Assembly: GCA_009774215.1 (NCBI GenBank)
Contig: VSNH01000150.1
Span: 1-6,528 of the forward strand
Origin: Lachnospiraceae bacterium
GTDB lineage: Bacteria; Bacillota; Clostridia; Lachnospirales; Lachnospiraceae
Reading direction: 5' to 3'
Length of the DNA stretch: 6,528 nucleotides
Position numbers and translations under genes: made by a program. Below are positions 1 to 5,043 of the stretch, in pieces. The notes beneath the pieces are model-generated. The model worked only from the letters and a program-made list of their open reading frames with translations, was not told the origin of the DNA and did no database searches. Within the stretch, counting starts at the first letter, position 1. Each line of letters opens with the position of its first letter.

Positions 1-1
1 C

Positions 2-484
2 TGCGGTCTGAATCAGGATCCGACGGCGGAGGAGCTGGCGGCGATTGCGGACACCTCGGCCAAGAGCTTTAAGAGCCTTGTGGGCGCAAAGCCGATTATT
101 GCCATGCTGTCCCACTCCACCAAGGGCAGCGCCAAGCATCCGCTGGTGGACAAGATGGTGGAGGCGACGCGGATCGCCCATGAACAGTATCCCCACCTTA
201 CCATTGACGGTGAGCTCCAGTCCGACGCCGCGCTTGTGCCCCAGGTGGCGAAGTCGAAAGCACCCGGCAGTGAGGTGGCGGGCAAGGCAAACGTGCTGAT
301 CTTCCCCAATTTGGACTGCGGTAATATCGGCTATAAACTGGTGCAGCGGCTCGGCAAGGCAGAAGCCTACGGCCCCATGCTGCAAGGCATCGCCAAACCC
401 GTAAACGACCTCTCCCGCGGCTGTTCCTGGCAGGATATCGTGGGCGTGGTGGCGTTAACTGCTGTACAGGCTCAGCTTGCGTGA
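2..484 (+). CDS. pta: Phosphate acetyltransferase, C-terminal half (5' end outside window)
   Basis: Phosphotransacetylase interconverts acetyl-CoA plus phosphate and acetyl phosphate plus CoA in the cytosol, feeding the acetate kinase encoded next. The frame is open from base 2 and gives 160 residues, roughly the last half of a usual protein of about 330. The family's C-terminal sequence is plain: CGLNQDPTAEELAAIA at the left edge, then LSHSTKGSAKH, DGELQSDAALVPQVA, SKAPGSEVAGKANVLIFP, LDCGNIGYKLVQRLG and KPVNDLSRGCS, ending in VVALTAVQAQLA. The GTG at 80 lies inside this conserved stretch and is not a start. No U-tract terminator follows the TGA stop, so transcription probably continues into ackA across a gap filled by structured repeats. 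Identity is secure; only the N-terminal part is unseen. Confidence 0.96.
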   Translation, partial: CGLNQDPTAEELAAIADTSAKSFKSLVGAKPIIAMLSHSTKGSAKHPLVDKMVEATRIAHEQYPHLTIDGELQSDAALVPQVAKSKAPGSEVAGKANVLIFPNLDCGNIGYKLVQRLGKAEAYGPMLQGIAKPVNDLSRGCSWQDIVGVVALTAVQAQLA

Positions 485-493
485 TGGCAATGA

Positions 494-623
494 GCAGTGC
501 GCAGACAGACGAATAAGCGCGGCGGGGAGCTTGCTCACCGAAGTGATTATTCGTCTGTCTGCATAGGGCGAAGCCCGCGAACGAGGAAAACCGAAGGTTT
601 TTCGAGTGGCACTGCGGGGTAAA
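494..623 (+). repeat. Structured intergenic repeat, copy A (long form)
   Basis: This element lies between pta and ackA. Its core at 568-623 is identical over 56 bases to 651-706 in copy B. It can fold as nested stems. GCAGTGC at 494-500 pairs with GCACTGC at 609-615. GGAAAACC at 585-592 pairs with GGTTTTTC at 596-603 (one G-T wobble) around a GAA loop. GGGC at 566-569 pairs with GCCC at 573-576, also around GAA. Unlike copy B it holds an extra 16-bp hairpin at 501-562. It may be a non-autonomous, REP-like repeat family; in one frame the core reads EARERGKPKVFRVALRGK, a tail I recall at the ends of spurious Lachnospiraceae ORFs, which suggests a dispersed family. That last point is memory-based inference. 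Confidence 0.8.
501..562 (+). repeat. 16-bp perfect inverted repeat forming a large hairpin
   Basis: GCAGACAGACGAATAA at 501-516 is the exact reverse complement of 547-562, with a 30-base loop. Inside the loop GAGC at 527-530 faces GCTC at 533-536 across TT, flanked by CGG and CCG, so the loop itself can fold. The hairpin begins 16 bases after the pta stop. It has no following T-run, so it does not resemble an intrinsic terminator. It could slow 3' exonuclease decay of pta mRNA or be an insertion within repeat copy A; the sequence does not decide between these. Confidence 0.85.
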
Positions 624-639
624 GCGATTTAAGCAGAAA

Positions 640-706
640 GCAGTGCACATGCGAAGCCCGCGAACGAGGAAAACCGAAGGTTTTTCGAGTGGCACTGCGG
701 GGTAAA
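640..706 (+). repeat. Structured intergenic repeat, copy B (short form)
   Basis: This is the second copy of the element. Its core at 651-706 matches 568-623 base for base, 83 bases downstream. GCAGTGC at 640-646 pairs with GCACTGC at 692-698, and GGAAAACC at 668-675 pairs with GGTTTTTC at 679-686. It lacks the 16-bp hairpin of copy A, so the two are long and short versions of one design. It ends 16 bases before the ackA ribosome binding site, so folding could influence ackA translation or processing of a pta-ackA message. Confidence 0.8.
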
Positions 707-735
707 TTATTAATACATAGAAAGAAGGTATAGCT

Positions 736-1932
736 ATGAATATTTTAGTTATCAACTGTGGCAGCTCCTCCTTAAAATTCCAGCTCATCGACGCGGAGAC
801 GGAGAAGCAGATCGCGAAGGGTCTCTGCGAGCGCATCGGCATCGACGGCAGCCAGCTTGTCTATCAGCCTGCGGGCGGAGAAAAGGAAGAAACCGTAACG
901 CTCATGCCCGACCACACCAAGGCGATCGAACTCGTATTAAACGCGCTGATGAACGAAAAGACCGGCGTGGTGAAATCTCTGGATGAGATCGGCGCGGTGG
1001 GACACCGCATTGTGCACGGCGGAGAGAAATTTGCGTCGTCCACGATCATCACCGATGAGGTGATCGAGGCGATCAGGGCATGCAACGATCTGGCGCCGTT
1101 ACATAATCCGGCGAATCTGATCGGCATCGACGCCTGCAGAAAATTGATGCCGAATACGCCCATGGTTGGCGTATTTGATACGGCATTCCACCAGACCATG
1201 CCCCAGCATGCGTATCTGTACGGGCTGCCTTACGAATACTATGAGAAATACAAGGTGAGGAGATATGGTTTTCACGGCACAAGCCATTCCTATGTCTCCA
1301 AACGGGCGGCGGAGATTCTTGGCAGAAATTACGGGGACATGAAGATCATTGTCTGCCATTTGGGCAACGGCGCAAGTATTTCCGCCGTGGAGGATGGGCA
1401 CTGTGTGGACACATCCATGGGTCTGACGCCCCTTGAAGGATTGATTATGGGCACCCGCTCCGGCGATATTGACCCGGCGATCATTGAATTCATTGCACAT
1501 AAGGAGAATAAGTCCATCGACGAGGTGATGACGGTACTGAACAAAAAGTCCGGCGTGCTGGGTCTTTCCGATAATCTGTCCTCAGATTTCAGAGATCTGG
1601 AAAAATCCTATGTGGCGGGGGAGGAGAGAGGACTTCGCACGATTATCGCTTTTTCCTACCGGGTGGCGAAGTATATCGGCGCGTACACCGCGGCCATGAA
1701 CGGCGTGGATGCGATCTGCTTTACGGCGGGCGTGGGGGAGAACAGTCCGCTGGTGAGAAAACATGCCTGCGCACAGTTAGGGTATCTCGGCATCACACTG
1801 GATCAGGAGAAAAATCAAGTGCGTGGGGAGGAGATGGAGGTCAGCACTCCGGATTCCAAGGTAAAAGTGCTTGTGGTTCCCACGAACGAGGAACTGGCAA
1901 TCGCGAGGGAGACATTTGCGCTGGTGAAGTAA
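736..1932 (+). CDS. ackA: Acetate kinase
   Basis: Acetate kinase transfers phosphate from acetyl phosphate to ADP, giving acetate and ATP, the energy-yielding last step of acetate fermentation in the cytosol. The 398-residue length is normal for the family. The N-terminal signature NCGSSSLKF carries N7, S10, S12 and K14. Catalytic positions follow in order: R91 in VGHRIVHGG, D148 in VFDTAFHQT, H180 in RRYGFHGTSH, H208 in CHLGNGASI and R241 in MGTRSGDIDP. Then come the nucleotide-binding FTAGVGENS (329-337) and TNEELAIARET near the C-terminus with E385. AGAAGG at 723-728 sits seven bases before the ATG and fixes the start. It follows pta as usual in clostridia and ends just before a strong terminator, so it is probably the last gene of the pta-ackA unit. 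No broken or missing key residue is seen. Confidence 0.98.
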   Translation: MNILVINCGSSSLKFQLIDAETEKQIAKGLCERIGIDGSQLVYQPAGGEKEETVTLMPDHTKAIELVLNALMNEKTGVVKSLDEIGAVGHRIVHGGEKFASSTIITDEVIEAIRACNDLAPLHNPANLIGIDACRKLMPNTPMVGVFDTAFHQTMPQHAYLYGLPYEYYEKYKVRRYGFHGTSHSYVSKRAAEILGRNYGDMKIIVCHLGNGASISAVEDGHCVDTSMGLTPLEGLIMGTRSGDIDPAIIEFIAHKENKSIDEVMTVLNKKSGVLGLSDNLSSDFRDLEKSYVAGEERGLRTIIAFSYRVAKYIGAYTAAMNGVDAICFTAGVGENSPLVRKHACAQLGYLGITLDQEKNQVRGEEMEVSTPDSKVKVLVVPTNEELAIARETFALVK

Positions 1933-1945
1933 AATCTGTATATAG

Positions 1946-1984
1946 GGGCAGCCGCCATTGGTTCATCGTGGCGGCTGCCCTTTT
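1946..1984 (+). terminator. Intrinsic terminator after ackA
   Basis: GGGCAGCCGCCA at 1946-1957 pairs perfectly with TGGCGGCTGCCC at 1969-1980 around an 11-base loop. TTTT follows at once, then ATCTT. The 12-bp GC-rich stem plus T-run, 13 bases after the ackA stop, is a classic rho-independent terminator closing the acetate unit. Confidence 0.92.
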
Positions 1985-2085
1985 ATCTTCCCCAGCCCTA
2001 TGCAGAGGAGGAATGCCGCGTGCGGCAGACTGCCCTTCGCAAATGCAGCTTACCCGCAAAAAGAAACCACTTACCGCCCCTTATA

Positions 2086-2114
2086 TTGCCGGAAAACCGC
2101 CTGCACGTTACTAT
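2086..2114 (+). promoter_or_regulatory. Candidate sigma-A-type promoter for the flavoprotein gene
   Basis: TTGCCG at 2086-2091 and TACTAT at 2109-2114 are separated by 17 bases. Each matches its consensus at four of six positions. The site lies after the ackA terminator and would start transcription just before the ribosome binding site at 2129. A small inverted repeat, TGTTC-N4-GAACA at 2116-2129, covers the expected start point and could be an operator. Support is positional and modest. Confidence 0.35.
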
Positions 2115-2128
2115 GTGTTCATACGAAC

Positions 2129-2135
2129 AAGGAGG
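2129..2135 (+). promoter_or_regulatory. Ribosome binding site deciding the flavoprotein start
   Basis: AAGGAGG ends nine bases before the ATG at 2145 but only three before the in-frame ATG at 2139. The 2145 start therefore fits better, giving a protein that opens MNILVINGSPR as flavodoxin-fold reductases do. The frame stays open upstream to 1968, but that extension runs through the ackA terminator and has no family resemblance. Confidence 0.75.
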
Positions 2136-2144
2136 CGGATGAAA

Positions 2145-3794
2145 ATGAATATTCTGGTAATTAACGGGAGCCCGAGGAGCGAAAAGAGCAATTCTTATCA
2201 GTTGACGAAGGCATTTTTAAAGGGGATAAAGCAGGAGACATCGGAGGTGGAAATCCGGGAACGGGCAGTCTGTCAGATGGAGATCAAACCGTGCCTCGGC
2301 TGTTTTTCGTGCTGGAACCGCACGCCGGGCAGGTGCTGTATTGAGGATGACATGGCGCAGGTGATTCAAGACATGCTCTGGGCGGATCTCACAATCTGGA
2401 GTTTTCCGCTGTACTATTTTACGGTGCCGGGCGCGCTGAAAAACCTGATAGACAGACAGTTACCGATGCTTCTTCCGTTTATGGAAGAGCGGGAGGGGCA
2501 GGTCGGCAGCGGCGGACATCCGTCAAGATATGATATGAGTGGGAAACGGACTGTGGTGATTTCCACCTGCGGCTTTTATACCGCGGAGGGAAATTACGAC
2601 GGGGTGTACAGCCTGTTTGATCACATGTGCGGGCAGGAAAATTATACGACGATATTCTGCGGGCAGGGGGAACTGTTTCGGGTGTCGGAGCTGTCCGCAG
2701 TCACAGGCGAATACCTCTCCTGCGTGGAGCAGGCGGGACGGGAGTATATAGGCGGCGGGATTTCCGAGGAGAGCAGGGATCGACTCGCACAGCTTCTGCT
2801 GCCGAGAGAAACCTTTGAGGCATGTGCGGACGCAAGCTGGGGGATAGAAAGGGAAAGCGCAGGAACGGAAAAAAAACGTCGGCGGTACAAAAAGGAGTCG
2901 GACACGCTGACCTTTACCAGACAGATGGCAGCGCTGTATCGGAAGGGAAGTTGGAAGGGCAAAGATATCGTGCTGGAGATGTGTTATACGGATGTGGAGG
3001 AATGCTACCAGATTCTTCTCGGAAAGGACGGCAGCCATGTCTATACGGACGGGTCGCTTACTTACGATACAAGGATAGAGACGCCGGTCACTGTATGGCG
3101 TTCGATTGCGGCTGGAGAGATTCGGGGAGATGAGGCGATGATGCGGGGGCTCTACCATGTGAAGGGAGATTTTAATCTGATGCTGAAGTGGGACGATTAC
3201 TTTGGCGGTTCCCGTCCCCAGCCAAAACAGGAGCCGGAAATGCCGGTGCAGAAAAATACAGATATGAATATCATGCTGATTCCCTGGATTGTGTTCTGGG
3301 TAGCTGCTTCCATCAGCAGACAGCCGGGGTGCCTGCTCAGCATTCTGACATGTGCGATTGTGCCGCTTGTCTACTACAGAAATAAGAAGACGGTGTACGA
3401 TGTGTTAAGCGGGGTGTTGGTGACGGGATTTTCTGTCGTTATGCTGGCAGGGGCAGCCGAAAAAATAATGCTGCCCGTTTCTTATCTGGCGTTTGGTGTG
3501 ATGTGGCTGGCGTCCTGCTTCGGCAGACTGGTACCGCTTACGGCGCATTATTCCAAAAACAGTTATGGTGGGGACAAAGCGTTACAAAATACGCTGTTTA
3601 TCAAGACAAACAGGATTCTTACCATGCTTTGGGGAGTGCTGTATCTGCTTACGACAGTCAGCAGCTGGTTTTTGATGAGGTCTGCGGTAAGCAGCCTGTC
3701 CGGGCTGATCAATTCTGTGGCTCCTGTTTTTATGGGGATTTTTACGGCATGGTTTCAGAGGTGGTATCCGGCGAGAGTGGCGAGAGGAAAGTGA
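2145..3794 (+). CDS. Membrane-tethered iron-sulfur flavoprotein-like oxidoreductase with SCP2-like domain
   Basis: A 549-residue protein with three parts. Residues 1 to about 220 are a flavodoxin-like NAD(P)H-dependent FMN reductase domain: the phosphate-binding loop NGSPRSEKSNS (7-17) and FPLYYFTVPGALKNLIDR (87-104), the usual FMN-side motif. C50-x2-C53-x2-C56-x7-C64 fits the compact CX2CX2CX4-7C cluster motif of iron-sulfur flavoproteins, so a [4Fe-4S] centre is plausible. A basic hinge (243-250) leads to an SCP2-like lipid-binding fold at about 255-355, ending in the typical MMRGLYHVKGDFNLMLKW. After a Pro/Gln-rich linker come five or six hydrophobic helices, near 375-392, 395-411, 420-437, 441-460, 490-511 and 520-538. 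The fusion reads through without frameshift. A likely role is electron transfer to a membrane or lipid-like acceptor such as a quinone; that is inference and the substrate is unknown. It may be co-transcribed with the LytTR and DUF3021 genes downstream. Confidence 0.82.
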   Translation: MNILVINGSPRSEKSNSYQLTKAFLKGIKQETSEVEIRERAVCQMEIKPCLGCFSCWNRTPGRCCIEDDMAQVIQDMLWADLTIWSFPLYYFTVPGALKNLIDRQLPMLLPFMEEREGQVGSGGHPSRYDMSGKRTVVISTCGFYTAEGNYDGVYSLFDHMCGQENYTTIFCGQGELFRVSELSAVTGEYLSCVEQAGREYIGGGISEESRDRLAQLLLPRETFEACADASWGIERESAGTEKKRRRYKKESDTLTFTRQMAALYRKGSWKGKDIVLEMCYTDVEECYQILLGKDGSHVYTDGSLTYDTRIETPVTVWRSIAAGEIRGDEAMMRGLYHVKGDFNLMLKWDDYFGGSRPQPKQEPEMPVQKNTDMNIMLIPWIVFWVAASISRQPGCLLSILTCAIVPLVYYRNKKTVYDVLSGVLVTGFSVVMLAGAAEKIMLPVSYLAFGVMWLASCFGRLVPLTAHYSKNSYGGDKALQNTLFIKTNRILTMLWGVLYLLTTVSSWFLMRSAVSSLSGLINSVAPVFMGIFTAWFQRWYPARVARGK

Positions 3795-3894
3795 GATCGC
3801 TGTAGAGCATGTGCAAAGGTTCTGGAGTGGAAAGTCGGTGAATCATAGCAGGATTTGCAATATGGCAGCTGAGAAACGGAGAAAGGACGGAAAA

Positions 3895-3927
3895 ATGAGT
3901 CCTATGACGGAATGGAAGGAAATATGA
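3895..3927 (+). CDS. Possible 10-residue leader peptide before the LytTR gene
   Basis: ATG at 3895 opens MSPMTEWKEI and stops at TGA 3925-3927, which overlaps the LytTR ATG at 3924 as ATGA. AAAGGA at 3882-3887 is seven bases upstream, a better-spaced site than the one directly before the LytTR start. An in-frame ATG at 3862 with AGGA eight bases before it would give a 21-residue version. The layout suggests translational coupling: ribosomes finishing the leader restart on the regulator. No homology is recognised and the ORF is short enough to occur by chance. Confidence 0.25.
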   Translation: MSPMTEWKEI

Positions 3928-4361
3928 AGATAACGATACAGGATATTGCGCCCGGGGAAGAGGAAGAGATCATTGTGAGGTGCAGAGAGCTGGACGAGGC
4001 GCTTCTCCGCATGATTCACGAGTTAAAGACGAGGCGCGGAAAATTTACGGTCACGGACAACGATAAGATCAGGCAGATTGACGCGGGGGATATCTACTAT
4101 TTCGAAGCGGTAGACAACAAAGTCTTTCTCTATCTGGAACAGGATGTGTACGAGGTCAGGTACAAGTTGTATGAGATCGAGGAGGCGTATGCAAACACGG
4201 ATTTTTTCCGGGCATCCAAATCGGTAATTATCAATCTGGCTAAGGTGAAACAGTTTGCCCCGGACTTCGGCGGACGGTTTGAGGCGCAGATGATGAACGG
4301 GGAAAGACTTATGATTTCCAGACAGTATGTACCGGCGCTGAAAAAGCGGCTTGGCATGTGA
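3924..4361 (+). CDS. Stand-alone LytTR-family DNA-binding regulator
   Basis: A 145-residue transcription regulator with one LytTR DNA-binding domain at about 46-145 and no receiver domain, so it is not a classical two-component response regulator. Diagnostic blocks are DIYYFEAVDNKVFLYL (56-71), FFRASKSVIINLAKVKQF (94-111) and GERLMISRQYVPALKKRL (126-143). The N-terminal 45 residues, opening MKITIQDIAPGEEEEI, resemble the short acidic extension usual in LytTR proteins paired with DUF3021 genes. The start at 3924 matches that family pattern; an in-frame ATG at 3912 adds four residues but has a poor ribosome site. The gene lies 129 bases after the flavoprotein and 107 before the DUF3021 gene. 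By analogy with such pairs, it probably controls its own operon, with the membrane partner modulating it. The signal sensed is unknown. Confidence 0.92.
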   Translation: MKITIQDIAPGEEEEIIVRCRELDEALLRMIHELKTRRGKFTVTDNDKIRQIDAGDIYYFEAVDNKVFLYLEQDVYEVRYKLYEIEEAYANTDFFRASKSVIINLAKVKQFAPDFGGRFEAQMMNGERLMISRQYVPALKKRLGM

Positions 4362-4468
4362 AGGCTCGGCGGGAGAAAAGAAGTAGCAGGCATATTGCTG
4401 GCGTGAAACAGAGGGCTCTATGTCAGGGTCGGTAAAGCCAAAAAACTGGCGCGGAGAGGAGGAAATAT

Positions 4469-4927
4469 ATGACGGAAGGCGTGAAAAAGAGAATGGTGGA
4501 GCTGCTGCTGACCTTCTGCATGGTCACGACAGGAAGCGTTTTTGTCTGTGCGGCTTATAATAATATATTCTGGCCGCAGGGTACGCTTCTGGATTCGAAT
4601 ATCCTGTGGCAGCTTCTGGCGATGGCGTTTGTGTGCAGCCTTGGCAATTTTATTCATCCATATCGGGAGATCAGCCGCAGGCGGGCGACTTTCAATAAAG
4701 GACTGCATTATGTGTATATCAATGTGGTTGTGTTGGGCTGCGGTTATGGATTTGGCTGGATGGATATAGAAAATATATGTATGTTTGCCGCTATGGTTAT
4801 GGGAATACTGATTGTCTTTGCGATTGTTTCCTTTGTGATCTGGAGATTGCATAAAAGAGACTCCGAGAATCTGAACCGAATGCTTAAGGAGTACCAGCAG
4901 GCGGCGGGGAAGGCATCACAGCAATAA
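4469..4927 (+). CDS. DUF3021-family four-helix membrane protein
   Basis: A 152-residue integral membrane protein. Hydrophobic segments fall near residues 10-30, 45-63, 80-97 and 103-125, followed by a charged tail (126-152, RLHKRDSENLNRMLKEYQQ) likely to lie in the cytoplasm. The size, the four-helix layout, the HPYREISRRRATFNKGLHY loop between helices 2 and 3, and the position directly after a stand-alone LytTR gene all point to DUF3021. AGGAGG at 4457-4462, six bases before the ATG, sets the start. In known LytTR/membrane-partner pairs the membrane protein restrains or tunes the regulator; that role is inferred here from family and context. The call rests partly on gene order, since I cannot run a profile search. 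The 107-base gap before it shows no terminator. Confidence 0.8.
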   Translation: MTEGVKKRMVELLLTFCMVTTGSVFVCAAYNNIFWPQGTLLDSNILWQLLAMAFVCSLGNFIHPYREISRRRATFNKGLHYVYINVVVLGCGYGFGWMDIENICMFAAMVMGILIVFAIVSFVIWRLHKRDSENLNRMLKEYQQAAGKASQQ

Positions 4928-4995
4928 GTGGGCGGCATCATGGCAACATTTGTAAAGAAGAAAGTCTGTCTTTGCATTACAGTCATAAGTAGTCG

Positions 4996-5021
4996 AACGT
5001 GCTCGGGCACGTTGGTAAAAT
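4996..5021 (+). promoter_or_regulatory. Operator-like palindrome abutting an extended -10 box for the xylanase gene
   Basis: AACGTGC at 4996-5002 and GCACGTT at 5007-5013 form a 7-bp perfect inverted repeat around TCGG, giving an 18-bp near-palindrome with a central CG, the geometry typical of LacI-family operators. It runs directly into TGG-TAAAAT (5013-5021), an extended -10 element matching TATAAT at five of six positions. A repressor bound here would block polymerase. The -35 region (TCGAAC, 4993-4998) is weak, as is usual with extended -10 promoters. As RNA it would be a 7-bp hairpin, but no T-run follows, so it is not a terminator. The assignment is inference from position and symmetry. 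Confidence 0.45.
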
Positions 5022-5043
5022 TATGGGGTGAAGGAGACGGGAA

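Noticed and set aside
501..562. Intrinsic terminator for pta
   Set aside because: The stem is strong but no T-run follows on either strand, and ackA is the expected co-transcribed partner.
568..706. CRISPR array
   Set aside because: There are only two repeat units, the 56-base unit is too long, and the intervening 27 bases belong to the folded element rather than acting as a spacer.
198..842. 214-residue minus-strand frame across the pta-ackA gap
   Set aside because: It covers the end of pta, both repeats and the start of ackA in antisense; its sequence repeats because the DNA repeats do. No ribosome site or family match is seen.
2100..2130. LytTR-type direct-repeat binding site upstream of the flavoprotein gene
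   Set aside because: Two GTT-containing matches exist but are only 10 bases apart, not the roughly 21-22 expected, and each misses consensus positions.
1968..2144. Upstream extension of the flavoprotein frame to an ATG at 1968, giving 608 residues
   Set aside because: It starts within the ackA terminator stem region, has no flavodoxin-like sequence, and the strong AAGGAGG at 2129 points to the ATG at 2145.
4996..5013. Terminator for the DUF3021 transcript
   Set aside because: The 7-bp hairpin is followed by GGTAAAATTATGG rather than a T-run; an operator role fits better.
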